Positions 36,357 to 49,108 of a DNA stretch of 64,000 nucleotides are shown piece after piece. A model generated the notes under the pieces. The model saw only the letters and a list, made by a program, of their open reading frames with translations. It was not told the origin of the DNA and did not search any database. Made by a program: the position numbers and the translations under genes. Each line of letters starts with the position of its first letter. Within the stretch, counting starts at the first letter, position 1. This stretch comes from Lingula anatina. Lineage: Eukaryota; Brachiopoda; Lingulata; Lingulida; Lingulidae. Where the stretch lies: contig NW_019775580.1 in the NCBI RefSeq assembly GCF_001039355.2, positions 849,735 through 913,734 of the forward strand, written 5' to 3'.

Positions 36357-39300
36357 AGNAAGATTCATGGATGACATCATCTAGAGACCCTAAAACTAAT
36401 ACCAGTGGGCAAAAAAATGTTGCTCAAGTAAAAGAATGCACAAGCTGCTGGAGATTACGCAAATAAAGTAACAGAACGCACAGTATTAAACAAACAAGAT
36501 ATCTTAATTGGCGCTTAGGACACTAAAGAGTCAGTAGTCATCTGCTTTACCTCAGTGTATCAAACTGAATTTGCCCATCTTCTGTCCACTTAATCCGAAC
36601 AAAGCAACCCAATCCCTCTCATTCCCGTCATTTATGTATAAAAAATGTGCATGGTGCCCTGGACAGGACGTCTTTGGAGCCGTCTCAGTGAAAGTACAGA
36701 CATTTAATATGGAATATTTTTTTCCAAATCATTTTTCATTAGTTTTTTTCCTATTTTGCAGACTGATAAATGAAAATAAGGATTAAAATCGTGTTTTAAT
36801 AACTTTTAATTATCTCCTTGATGTCATTGTGGCATCAGTTCATTAATGGAATTCGCCAGAGGAGCAAACAAAAACACATTGCCTATTCTATGTCATACGA
36901 CAACCATTAAAAGGGATATTTTGGACCTCCATATTTTCCAAATTATTGTCTGTAAAAGAGTTAAACGGTCCACAAAGGACCCTCATGTCAGTGTCTAGTC
37001 ACAGTAACGGTCGCTGTTACGCCTGACTTCTTCCGGCTGCTACCAGCGCTGTCAAGTGGCAAGGCTTTCCTTGGGATAGGTTTTTTAAGTTCAATCTGGA
37101 ATAACTTTCCAGACATCGGTCAAAATCTGCCCAATTTGGTCCAGTTTTGTTGTAGGACATGTAGGCCATTGATTCGGAGAGAAATGGCCTACCCACATAT
37201 TGTCTATGTGGTTCAAATATGGCGAATTTTATTACCAAGGTAGCTGCTCATTCCCTTGGTTCTGTAAGTAAACTGCTATTAAAAGTGCTCTGTGTGAACC
37301 GGCAATCTCACCGTGCAACATAAAATTGTTCTTAAGTTGTCCCCTATCAAATGATAGCCAAGTGGTTCCCAGATTATTTCTTTATTTGATCTGGTTCAGG
37401 TTTTCGTCGATGACTACCATTGGTTTTTTGGCACCAATGTGGTATCCACTCCATATACTGACGCTGTTAATGACCTTAGTCACTTAAGACACGGCACACG
37501 CTTCGTCGTTGGCCTCTTCTGGATGTCTGTAAACTCTGTTCTAACTGTTGAGCGGTACAGGTGAACTCTGACCTCAATAAAGAAAGCCACGAGATTTCAG
37601 TGTTCAGCCCAGAAACAGTCAAGGTCTCAAATTCAATAGAGAAACATACAACGATGTTTTGCTGTTTATAGTAGGTTCCTCGGAGGTCGTCTGGCATGCT
37701 AACCTGCTAAAACCAGTTTGGTGTTCGCTAAGGGCCTTGAAAATTGCGTTTTGGTGGCAATTTACCCCTCATTCTGAACAGACTGGGTGGTTTTTGTTTA
37801 GTTGCAACAGCATATCCCGAAAGGCAGTGGGTCCTGTACCCTGGTGGTAAGATTTCAATACATAGGGTGTGGCCTCTGTGTAGGTACATCAGTCTGGGCA
37901 TTACTCTATAAAACTGTGCGGACCGTTTCGTTTGGCACAATTATCTGTCTGGCAATGCCTGTCTTTTTCGTGCCATTCTGCCACAGATTAACAAATTTGT
38001 AAAGCACTGCATAGCTCATTTTACACACTGCAAACCCGACCACTTGCATGCAAAATTTCAAATTCTTCTATGCAGTAGTTGCCCACATATGGAGAGTTTT
38101 TTGACAGAACCATGCTTTGCCAAAACCAAGCCTTGACCTGCCCAAAGGAGCACTACCAAATTAAATCACTGCATATTACATAATGCAGCAGCGCAACAAA
38201 CCTGGTGTTCAGTTTATTGGTAGCGACACACCTGACTACACACTTCTCCATTCACATATCTTATATGAGATCGGAGTTTGTGAAAAAAGAATGCATTTTC
38301 ACCTAGGCATACCTTCGAAACTGAAATATTCCATATTAAATGTCAAGTCTGTACAAAACACGCCCAACGCCCAATTTAATCCTGGTTTATGCATATGGAA
38401 TTTACCAGTGATACATCTTCACAACATATTTAAGTCTCATGTCCTCTGTTAAGGATATACTTTATAGGTTAATTTTAGTAATGCATCAAAATTTTCTAGC
38501 CCAACTTTGGCCAAGCACATGGTTGGTTGTAAAATCAGTACTTGCCCAATGCTGGAAAGCCAACCATTAGCATGGCACCAAGGTTGACACAACGTATGGT
38601 TGCTCTTCAGCAGTAAGTTGCATACAGACGTTGGCCAAACATCAGCTAGCCAACATTGGCCAAATGGCATTTGCTCAACCATAGCCTTTGGCCCAACGTC
38701 ATGCCAATGTTCAATTTCTAATATTTTGACAGCCAAGGTTGGCTCACTGCCATGTGCCCAACCAATCTTCATTGCTCTTCGTCATACTTCCGACATTGTT
38801 TAATTCTCTCTATTCCAAGCCTCCCCCATGGCGTCTCCTGCCACTTGTCAGCTGAGCCAAGTAAGACGCAGGGAGAATGATGCCGTTCTTACCCAGGAAG
38901 GGTATGAACGCCTTGAAATATGTTGGATTTTCCATCAGTACTTATTGACACTAAAATCATCCATAGATATGGGGTGCACGCAGTGTTAAATTACAAAAAG
39001 CAGAGGCACATTAATCCCACAATGTCATCAACAGCAATTGGGACCACAAATACACAATGAAACGTTTTTACTAACAATAATGATCTACCTTTTAACATTA
39101 AAACTTATGATTAATGGACATATAAAGCTGAACAAAGACACATTCCATGTCACAGTCTACCAATGCTTATATGTTAAATGCATTACTTACAGCAACACAA
39201 CTCTCTATAAATCATTGCTTGGTTTTATTTAAATTCTAAATTTTAAATGATATACCAGTATTTCCCCTACTCCCATGTTTTTAAATGCGCCCATTCAAGT

Positions 39301-39910
39301 CACAGTTCATTACATGATACTAAATTAAATCCTTAATGGCACAGTTTTCCGTTCTGAGAACCCCTAGAAATAAAACACTTAGACATCAAAGATTAAGAAC
39401 ACGCATGTTCCAATCCATTTTCAAGGAGTTGTACGAGTATCCTTTGTTCCCAGCAATCTCCTATATAGTTTATTGCTGTCTCCGCAATTACAGTGTAACT
39501 AAATACGAGGACAACGTCGCAATCATGCCTAGACAAACTCTAAGACCAAATTCTGCACCCTTGCCACTTTTGTAACTTAAAATCTTCAAGATATATATAT
39601 CAAATTTAGAATACAATATTTTCCAGTAGTAATTCTTGTTTTACAATGTTTTTGATGTAAGGGTGAATTATTTTGCATTCACTTTTATAATTTAAAACAT
39701 TCTTAGCAACTCGTCCTTGAGTTCAGTTGGCACAGGGGTAAGTTATCGTGTCATTTCTAGCACAATTGCTGGTAGCAACGCACAGCTACCAGTCACTCAA
39801 AGGTTTATTCGTGTGCGTGACAGAATGGTTCGTCTACAGCCAGCAGCTCAAGAATGACTCTCTATAACCATTGGAATATCATATGTATTTTACCAGTAGG
39901 CCACTCTGAT
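36357..39910 (+). repeat. 3.55-kb tandem repeat, unit I
   Basis: Same block order as unit II with a constant offset of 3547-3552 nt: 36,363 against 39,915; 37,017 against 40,568; 37,802 against 41,353; 38,921 against 42,468. Identity is high along most of the length. The junction with unit 0 contains an ambiguous base (36,359). Confidence 0.9.
36950..38000 (-). pseudogene. Decayed Tc1-like transposase, copy in unit I
   Basis: On the minus strand, frames broken by stops and shifts still show IFEPHRQYVGRPFLSES and a C-terminal LKNLSQGKPCHLTALVAAGR, comparable with the ending of the better preserved Tc1-like protein at 52 kb (LKNMSQGMPCRMRALQAAAG). In the sister copies IWSGYHIGAKTPM-VVID matches the 'VWGGI...KTPLVVIDGN' stretch of Tc1-family proteins. 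No intact catalytic triad. The assignment rests on short motifs. Confidence 0.5.
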
Positions 39911-40499
39911 TAAAATTCATGGATGACATCATCTAGAGACCCTAAAACTAATACCAGTGGGCAAAAAATGTTGCTCAAGTAAAAGAATGCACAAGCTGCT
40001 GGAGATTACGCAAATAAAGTAACAGAACGCACAGTATTAAACAAACAAGATATCTTAATTGCCGCTTAGGACACTAAAGAGTCAGTAGTCATCTGCTTTA
40101 CCTCAGTGTATCAAACTGAATTTGCCCATCTTCTGTCCACTTAATTCGAACAAAGCAACCCAATCCCTCTCATTCATTTATGTATAAAAAATGTGCATGG
40201 TGCCCTGGACAGGACGTCTTTGGAGCCGTCTTTGTGAAAGTACAGACTTGACATTTATTATGGAATATTTTTTTCCAAATCATTTTTCATTAGTTTTTTT
40301 CCTATTTTGCAGACTGATATATGAAAATAAGGGTTAAAATCGTGTTTTTATAACTTTTAATTATCTCTTTGATGTCATTGTGGCATCCGTTCATTAATGG
40401 AATTCGCCAGAGGAGCAAACAAAAACACATTGCCTATTCTATGTCATACGACAACCATTAAAAGGGATATTTTGGACCTCCATATTTTCCAAATTATTG

Positions 40500-41550
40500 T
40501 CTGTAAAAGAGTTAAACGCTCCACAAAAGACCCTCATGTCAGTGTCTAGTCACAGTAACGGTCGCTGTTACGCCTGACTTCTTCCGGCTGCTACCAGCGC
40601 TGTCAAGTGGCAAGGCATTCCTTGGGATAGGTTTTTCAAGTTCAATCTGGAATAACTTTCCAGGCATCGGTCAAAATCTGCCCAATTTGGTCCAGTTTTG
40701 TTGTAGGACATGTAGGCCATTGATTCGGAGAGAAATGGCCTACCCACATATTGTCTATGTGGTTCAAATATGGCGATTTCTATGACCAAGGTAGCTGCTC
40801 ATTCCCTTGGTTCTGTAAGTAAACTGCTATTAAAAGTGCTCTGTGTGAACCGGCAATCTCACCGTGCAACATAAAATTGTTCTTAAGTTGTCCCCTATCA
40901 AATGATAGCCAAGTGGTTCCCAGATTATTTCTTTATTTGATCTGGTTCAGGTTTTTGTCGATGACTATCATTGGTGTTTTGGCACCAATGTGGTATCCAC
41001 TCCATATACTGATGCTGTTAATGACCTTAGTCACTTAAGACGCGGCACACGCTTCGTCGTTGGCCTCTTCTGGATGTCTGTACACTCTGTTTTGACTGTT
41101 GAGTGGTACAGGTGAAATCTGACCTCAATAAAGAAAGCCACGAGATTTCATTGTTCAGCCTAGAAACAGTCAAGGTCTCCAATTCAATAGAGAAACATAC
41201 AACGATGTTTTGCTGTTTATAGTGGGTTCCTCGGAGGTCGTCTGGTATTCTAACCTGCTAAAACCAGTTTGGTGTTCGCTAAGGGCATTGAAAAATGCGT
41301 TTTGGTGGCAATTTACCCCTCATTCTGAACAGACTGGGTGGCTTTTGTTTAGTTGCAACAGCATATCCCGAAAGACAATGGGTCCTGTACCCTGGTGGTA
41401 AGATTTCAATACATAGGGTGTGGCCTCTGTGTAGGTACATCAGTCTGGGCATTACTCTATAAAACTGTGCGGACCGTTTCGTTTGGCACAATTATCTGTC
41501 TGGCAATGCCTGTCTTTTTCGTGCCATTCTGCCACAGATTAACAAATTTG
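40500..41550 (-). pseudogene. Decayed Tc1-like transposase, copy in unit II
   Basis: Parallel to 36,950-38,000. The 40,568-40,789 frame ends LKNLSQGMPCHLTALVAAGR; upstream on the minus strand IWSGYHIGAKTPMIVIDKN is readable near 40,950-41,005. Same disabling stops as the unit I copy in most places, so inactivation preceded the tandem duplication. Confidence 0.5.
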
Positions 41551-42717
41551 TAAAGCACTGCATAGCTCATTTTACACACTGCAAACCCGACCACTTGCAT
41601 GCAAAATTTATAATTCTTCTATGCAGTAGTTGCCGACATATGGAGAGTTTTTTGACAGAACCATGCTTTGCCAAAACCAAGCCTTGACCTGCCCAAAGGA
41701 GCACTACCAAATTAAATCACTGCATATTACATAATGCAGCAGCGCAACAAACCTGGTGTTCAGTTAATTAGTAGCGACACACCTGACTACACACTTCTCC
41801 ATTCACATATCTTATATGAGATCGGAGTTTGTGAAAAAAGAACGCATTTTCACCTTCGAAACTGAAATATTCCATATTAAATGTCAAGTCTGTACAAAAC
41901 GCGCCCAAAACCCAATTTAATCCTGGTAATGCATTTGAAATTTACCAGTGATACATCTTCACAACATATTAAGTCTCATGTCCTCTGTTAAGGATATACT
42001 TTATAGGTTAATTTTAGTAATGCATCAAATTTTTTTGGCCCAACTTTGGCCAAGCACATGGTTGGTTGTAAAACCAGTACTTGCCCAATGTTGGAAAGCC
42101 AACCATTAGCATGGCACCAAGGTTGGCACAACGTATGGCTGCTCTTCAGCAGTAAGTTGTATACAGACGTTGGCCAAACATCAGCTAGCCAACCAGCCAA
42201 CATTGGCCAAATGGCATTTGCTCAACCATAGCCTTTGGCCCATCGTCATGCCAATGTTCAATTTCTCATATTTTGACAGCCAAGGTTGGTTCACTGCCAT
42301 GTGCCCAACCAATCTACATTGCTCTTCGTCATACTTCCGACATTGTTTAATTCTTTCTATTCCAAGCATCTCCCATGGCGTCTCCTGCCACTTGTCAGCT
42401 GAGACAAGTAAGACGCAGGGAGAATGATGCCGTTCTTACCCAGGAAGGGTATGAACGCTTTGATATATGTTGGATTTTCCATCAGTACTTATTGACACTA
42501 AAATCATCCATAGATATGGGGTGCACGCAGTGTTAAATTACAAAAAGCAGAGGCACATTAATCCCACAATGTCATCAACATCAATTGGAACCACAAAAAC
42601 ACAATGAAACGTTTTTATTCACAATAATGATCTACTTTTTAACATTAAAACTTATGATTAATGGACATATAAAGCTGAACAAAGACATAATCCGTGTCAC
42701 AGTGTACCAATGCTTAT

Positions 42718-44754
42718 CGGCTGTTTCACAATCAGGGGTACATAATAGGGGTCACATTGAGAGAAAAATGAACTCTGATGCATTTGTTTAATTTTGTAAC
42801 AGATAAAAAGAATAACATCTTATAACTATGATATCCACAATTTTAGAACACAATATTAATTACTTTTTGTGCTACGCTCAAATTAACAGAACGCCCCTTA
42901 GACAATGATCTGGGGGTACGGACACTACACATTCAAGTAACTGATGCTTTTGACTGAAATATTTTATTGTTTACCAGTTATTTTTGCCAGAATTCTAAAA
43001 AAAATCAAACTAAAGATATAACAGCAGTACTTTAACCAAAAGGATACAAGTACTGTTTTTTAGAGAAACACCACAGCACGTTTTTCAGTGGATGCTGGAG
43101 CTTGGTTGTGTGTCATTCAGTTTGACTTTCATTCACCAGACTTTAATTTAAACTTTACTTTCTGTTGCTTGACCTTTTTTATTTATTATTATTTTTTTTT
43201 TTTCAGTCTTGATTCCTGTTTTTGGAGTCTTTTATTCTTTTTCATCTCTCGTTAATTTGCACCTCTTGTTCTACTGTTTTCAGGATTGTTGGTTTTCTGC
43301 TTCTCTTTGACTCTCTGTCAGTATGCCCTAATTTATTCTCTTTACTTTAGACTTTCTTGCTGGGCCAGCCTAGGATGATTCTTCATTTTTTTGCTTCTCT
43401 GCTATGTTACGTGCATTCAACGTCTTCCTTACGTGCTTCAGCAATATTATCTCTACGGATATTAGTTCTTTGACGTCTTTCTTTCAAATTATTTTTTGCT
43501 GACAGTAAAATTTGCAGGATCCCTTTTTCTTTTCCTATTTGGCTTTTTGTTTATTGTCATCCATATTTGATACTTCATTCACTGAGAGAGTAATAAATGT
43601 ACTGTTAATTATGCATGTATTGAAGTGTTCGTACCGCCTCAAAATACATCATATACATTAATCCATAGAATATTAATCCATATACAGTTTATTTTTTGCA
43701 ATTAGCTATATTTTGCAATATATTCAAACCAATATTGTTCATTTTGAATGCAAAGTGTAGCATCTTTACTAATATTATTTCTTTGCAAAATCTCTTGCCT
43801 GACTCTAATTAATCAGTATCACTTTATCGAATATATATTTATATACAATGTTTTTTCTAAACATCATAAGACATGAATGCATTTTATATAGTCTAAAACA
43901 ATATTTTGTACCATATTTTGAAGTTTTATCATCATTGTTAAGTAGCCAGTTATCCATTGGTTAATGTATAACTTGGGGGTACGAACACTACAGTAGGGGT
44001 ACGGACACTACATTTGGCACCAAATTCTTGCATATCTTTTCATAACAAGGGGTTATGTGCTATTTTCTTCCTGCAAAATAAATGTCAGTGTAGACATTAT
44101 AGAATAATAAAATCAGACAGAATATGCTGTGATTCCTAAATAAAACAGATAGGGGGTACGGACACTACAAAAAGTAGGAGACACCAAGGGGCTCATGATT
44201 ATAAACACCATATCATTAATAATAATGGTTATATATGCACAGCTCCTTTATTATGTTTAAGTCATAACATGGTAAATTCATCTTATTATCATGTAGGTGA
44301 TTTCAAAGTAATATTTGGCCTTATCAAATATGATTTTCATTGCATTAACAAAAATAAGTAAAATGTGTATCAAAGCCCGTTTCTGCAAAATGGTAAAAAA
44401 TTTTTTTTCTCAGAACATATCTTTGGAAGAACCTGCTAGAAGAGAAGACAGATGTTGTGGGAATTATATACCAATATCATATTCACCATAAATCATGACA
44501 TAAAGAGCTAGTGCATCATCTTTATGACCTTAATTGCAAATGACCCACCGTAACAGCTAAAAATAGGTACTTTTTGAACACATGATTGGCTATATTTTTG
44601 TAAATTGTAATCCGGTTATTATAATTCTTTTTTTATTTTGCTCCTATGAACAGTGTCTTTGATATTAGTCTATCAGCAATCTCCAATCAGAAATTGTTAA
44701 TTTATCAGACACTTTAACCACATTTAATCGTTCACCCTGATTGTGAAACAGCCG
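42718..44754. mobile_element. Unclassified 2,037-bp TIR element with internal GGGGTACGGACACTAC motifs
   Basis: Perfect 20-bp terminal inverted repeats: CGGCTGTTTCACAATCAGGG at 42,718-42,737 and its inverse ending at 44,754. Flanked by TTAT at 42,714-42,717 and 44,755-44,758. Unit I shows the uninterrupted site 'gcttatatgttaa' (39,166-39,178), so TTAT is a real 4-bp target duplication. GGGGTACGGACACTAC or near copies occur around 42,913, 43,977, 43,997 and 44,155, and an inverted partial copy (GTGTTCGTACCGCC) near 43,627. Longest open frames are short and unconvincing, so it looks non-autonomous. The 4-bp TTAT duplication fits no superfamily I can name with confidence. Confidence 0.9.
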
Positions 44755-45077
44755 TTATATGTTAAGTGCATTACTTACAGCAACACAACTCTCTATAAAT
44801 CATTGCTTGGTTTTATTTAAATTTTAAATTTTAAATGATATACCAGTAATTCCCCTACTACCATGTTTTTAAATGCACCCATTCAAGTCACAGTTCATTA
44901 CATGATACTTAATTAAATCCTTAATGGTACAGTTTTCCGTTCTGAGATCCCCTAGAAATAAAACACTTAGACATCAAAGATTAAGAACACGCATGTTCCA
45001 ATCCATTTTCAAGGAGTTGTACGAGTATCCTTTGTTCCCAGCAATCTCCTATATAGTTTATTGCTGTCTCCGCAATA

Positions 45078-45918
45078 ATTTAAAGACACATGGCTTTGTA
45101 TAATAAAATTTCTTAATATATTTCTGCCTAATCGTGTTGTAGTGAGGGCATTTTAAGGATAAAATGAAATTCATCCTCTACATCGTTTAAATTGCATAAC
45201 TTACAGATTCTTAATTTCTTATTTGTGTCTGTGTATCGGCCAGTCTCTACAGCTAGATTATGTGATGAAAGCCTAAATTTTGCGATAAATTCCTTATTTT
45301 TCTGTGAAATTGGCTTATGCAAGTAAAATTGCACTGTGAAATTATCAACAAGGTGTTGATACAGAAGCCCTTTACTCGCTGTGAATATTTCTCCTGTCAG
45401 TACTTGTCTAAATTGATCCTTCAATCTTTGTCCTATCAAGGACAGTATACAAACATCCATGTTTTCATAAAAAGTAAATGACAGACCCATTAATTCAAGG
45501 TCATTCCGTATACAATTTATCCACTCAAAATTATTGTTAAGGATATCTTTATAGCATGTTTGTATAATACAGTTTTTTGAAGAGCGGATTTTCAGCCAAT
45601 ATAGAAAAATTCTTAGTTTTCTACCTAAAATAAGTGGATATCGCCCGGTTTCATAATATACTAAGTTATTACTAGTGCTTCTTTTAACACCCAGCATTCT
45701 TTTAAAAAATCGGTATGCACCTTTCTTATATCCTTCGCCTTATTGAATCCCCATATTTCTGATGCATAATTTAAAATACTACCAACGTACGTATCAAATA
45801 CTGCACACCTGGTGGGCACATTAAAGTGATGGTTTTTTAACATGCTGCTAATAGCAAATAATGCTTTTTTACCCTGTTCTGCTATATGTTTTTGGATTTG
45901 ACAAAACTTACCATTCAA
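45078..45918 (-). pseudogene. LINE reverse transcriptase C-terminal fragment, 5' truncated
   Basis: Two overlapping minus-strand frames (45,918-45,661 and 45,697-45,128) read together as the end of a non-LTR retrotransposon polyprotein. The first has VFDTYVGSILNYASEIWG, the typical 'Y.S.I..YG.E.WG' after the catalytic domain. The second has MLGVKRSTSNNLVYYETGRY and a terminal CKLCNLNDVEDEFHF knuckle. One frameshift near 45,680 separates them. It replaces part of unit II of the tandem repeat. No poly(A) tail at the 3' end (45,078 side). Confidence 0.8.
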
Positions 45919-47700
45919 AGGTTTATTCGTGTGCGTGACAGAATGGTTCGTCTACAGCCTGCAGTTCAAGAATGACTCTCTTTAACCATTGGAGTATAAT
46001 ATGTATTTTAACAGTAGGCCACACTGATTTAATTTCATGGATGGCATCATCTAGAGACCCTAAAACTACAGACTTGAAATTTAATATGAATTGTTTTTTC
46101 CAAATCATTTTTCATTAGTTTTTTCCTATTTTGCTCACTGATAAATGAAAATAAGGATTAAAATAGTGTTTTAATAAATTTTAATTATATCTCTGTCACT
46201 GTGACATAATTTCATTAACTGAATTCGCCAGTGAAGCAAACAAAAATACATCAACTATTCTTTGTCATGCGACAACCATTAAAAACGATATTTTGGATCT
46301 CCATATTTTCCTTATTATCGTCTGTAAAAGAGTTAGACGCCTCACAAAGGAGCCTCACGTCAGTGTTTAGTCACAGTAACGGTCACTGTTATGCCCGACC
46401 TCTCCTGGCTGCTGCCAGGGCTCTCAAGCGGCAAGACAATTCTTGGGATAGGTTTTTTAGCATTCAATATGGAATAACATACCAGGCATCGGTCAAAACT
46501 TGTCCAATTTGGTCCAGTTTTGTTGTAGGACATGTAGGCCGTTGTTTTAGCGAGTAATGGCCTACCCACATGTTGTCTATGTGGTTCAAATATGGCGATT
46601 TGTGATGACCAAGGTAGCTGCTCATTCCCTTGGTTCTGTAAATTATCTGATATTACAAGTGCTCTGTGTGAACCGGCGATCTCACCATGGAACCTAAAAT
46701 TGTTCCTAAGGTGCCCCCTGTCAAATGATAGTCAAATGGTTCCCATATTATTCCTTCATTTGATCTGGTTTTTTATCGATGACTACCATTGGTGTTTTGG
46801 CACCAATGTGGTATCCACTCCAAATACCGACGCTGTCAATGACCCTAGTCACTTTAGACGCGACAGACGCTTCGCCGTAGAACTTTTCTGGATGTCGTAA
46901 ACTCTGTTTTGACTGAGCGGTACAGGTGAAATCTGACCTCATTAAAGAAAGCCACGCGGTTTCAGTGTTCTACCCAGAAACGGTAATGGTCCCAATTCAT
47001 TAGAGTAACAGTCGACGATGTTTTGCTGTTTACTGTTGATTCCTCGGAGGTCGTCTTGTATTCTAACCTGCTAAGACCAGTTTGGTGTTCGCTAAAGGCC
47101 CTTAAAAACGTGTTTTGGTGGCATTTTACCCCTCATTCTGAACGGACTGGGTGGTTTTTGTTTAGTTGCAGCAGCATATCCCGAAAGACAGCGAGTCCTG
47201 TACCCTGGTGGTAAGATTTCGATACACTGGGCGAGACCTCAGTCTAGGTACATCAGTCTGGGCAATATTCCTCTATAAAACTGTGCGGACCGTTCCGTTT
47301 GGCGCAATAATCTGTCTGGCAATGTCTGTCTTTTTCGCTGCATTCTGCCACAGATTAACAATTCTGTAATACACTGCTTGGCTCATTTAACGCTCTGCAA
47401 AACCGTCGTCTTGTATGCAAAATTTTAAATTCTTCTATGCAGTAGTTGCCGATATATGGATACTTTTTTGACAGAACCAAGTTAAGGAATACACTGTACA
47501 CAAGCTGCTGGAAATTCCGCAAATAAAGTAACAGTTTTTTTAGCAATGGAACTTAATCCATTTGCTTAACCCTTATACATGTAGAATTTACCAAAGATAT
47601 GCAATCATATCGTATCTGCACAACATATTTAAGGCTCATGTCCTCTGTTAATATACTTTATTATTTGATTTTACCTATAATGCATCAATATTTTACTGTT
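45914..47700 (+). repeat. 3.55-kb repeat family, unit III (partial, diverged)
   Basis: Resumes with 'attcaaaggtttattcgtgtg' and continues through the Tc1-like segment, but is more diverged than units I and II and lacks about 180 bp around 46,068 ('accctaaaacta|cagacttg'). Confidence 0.8.
46350..47370 (-). pseudogene. Decayed Tc1-like transposase, copy in unit III
   Basis: The minus strand shows VGIWSGYHIGAKTPMVVIDK (46,755-46,840) and, upstream, VAFFNEVRFHLYRS, which resembles the 'VLFSDESRF' block with the catalytic Asp changed to Asn. Stops and shifts throughout. It differs from the other two copies enough to be an independent or older branch. Confidence 0.5.
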
Positions 47701-48060
47701 CCTACATAGCAGGACGGCACTGGCCTAACACTGGCCCAGCTCATGTTTATATGCTAACGGAATGTTCTTGTTGGCATACCAAAATTGGCCTGATATTGGC
47801 CGAAGGTTGAAAGGTCAACGGCAACATACAAGTATGGGTCCAACGTTGGCGCAACGTTGGAAATCCAACGCGAACCAAATGCCAACCATACCAACAATGG
47901 GCCAGCGATTTATTATTATTTTTATTATTATTATTATTATTTTTAATTTATTATTTTATTTTTTATTTATACATGTATATTCATTTATTTATTTTTGCTA
48001 CCTGCGTTGTAGCTTTTGTCTCCAATATGTCGACCATTCACGAGCCGACTTATAAATAAC
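47701..48060. repeat. TTGGCC-rich block and right edge of the repeat family
   Basis: GGCCTAACACTGGCCC, CCAACGTTGGCGCAACGTTGG and similar words, then a (TTA)n/(TTTA)n tract (47,910-47,990), 'gcttttgtctccaat', and GTCGACCATTCACGAGCCGAC (48,028). The last recurs as GTCGACCACTCGCGAGCCGAC at 56,815, so it marks a shared boundary. Confidence 0.65.
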
Positions 48061-48685
48061 GATTTGTTTTATTATTCCCCTTCTTGGTCACGTCTGAAAT
48101 TGGACAATGTTTTGCCAATTTTTTTATAAGTTTATTTCTGTCATACCAACAAATACAGCATAAGAATACATATGTATATATACACACATACTAAAGCATG
48201 CGCACCCGTCTACGTACATGTGCACACACACACATACACACACACATACACTTGTACTTAACTGTAAAGCTATTCGTTGTAGTTTATAGCGGTCAACAAC
48301 TGTATTGATATTTTAATAAGTATATAAAGGCTAACAGTGATAAATCACTTACTTTATAATATCGTTATTAACATAGTAGCTTGCAGAAGTATATATACTT
48401 AACATGTGTAAAGGCAGATTATTTAGAATAAAATATTCATAGCAGAAATGATTACGTTGTTTATACCAGATAAGTGTTTGTTCTAAGCACCCAAAAGAAA
48501 CTGTTTCAGTTTTATCTATAACAAGGCAGCAAAGCTGTCAAATGTACGGACCAAAAAAAAACAGAAAATAAAGATGCAAAATAGGTCATTTTGTCAATTT
48601 TGAAGCAATAATAAATAATGCTTATAATAGCACTGTCAGTCAACACTGAATTTTAATCATGCACAACAGGTAACATGGTCAATAA

Positions 48686-48874
48686 CAGGAGCGGACCCAG
48701 AGATATTTTCTGACAGTATTCCAAAGTATCTATGTTGATCCATCCTCCATTTTGATGGTCTTCCAACAGAAAAATATTATATTTATAATTTATATTGACA
48801 GATACCAGTCAATATAAATTTAATAACCTGACCGTCTTCCGAGGGAACCAGAAGATGGTCTCAATCCACCCCTT
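48686..48874. mobile_element. MITE, family 1, third copy
   Basis: Starts CAGGAGCGGACCCAGAGATA and ends in 'tcaatccacccctt', as at 1990-2157, with about 20 nt of extra internal AT-rich sequence. It lies within the composite element. Confidence 0.7.
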
Positions 48875-49108
48875 CAATAAGATTACAGTTTCAGGACCAT
48901 GAGAGTTCAAATTCACATGATGAAAGTCTCAATATTTGAAAAATGATGACAGTGCATAAAATAATATTACATAATGTTTAAAGACATAAAAAACAATACA
49001 ACTGCTTATGTGGAAATACAGAAAATGTGCAGAGCCTCAGGCAGATGAGAATTAAAAGTCACAAATGCCAGTGTTTGAGAAAAAATTAAAAAGGACAACA
49101 TAACAAAA

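Larger units (their letters stand above)
39911..45913 (+). repeat. 3.55-kb tandem repeat, unit II, split by two insertions
   Basis: Follows unit I head to tail. It is interrupted at 42,718-44,754 by a TIR element and at about 45,078-45,912 by a LINE fragment that replaces about 300 bp of the unit. Removing these inserts restores colinearity with unit I. Confidence 0.85.

Noticed and set aside
37659-38002. Host genes in the recurring 60-70 codon frames of the tandem units
   Set aside because: The frames occur in every unit, lie on both strands, and overlap a decayed transposase; they are repeat by-products.
31680-42305. Full NFI palindromes (TTGGC-N5-GCCAA)
   Set aside because: Half-sites are common but I found no copy with the correct 5-nt spacing.
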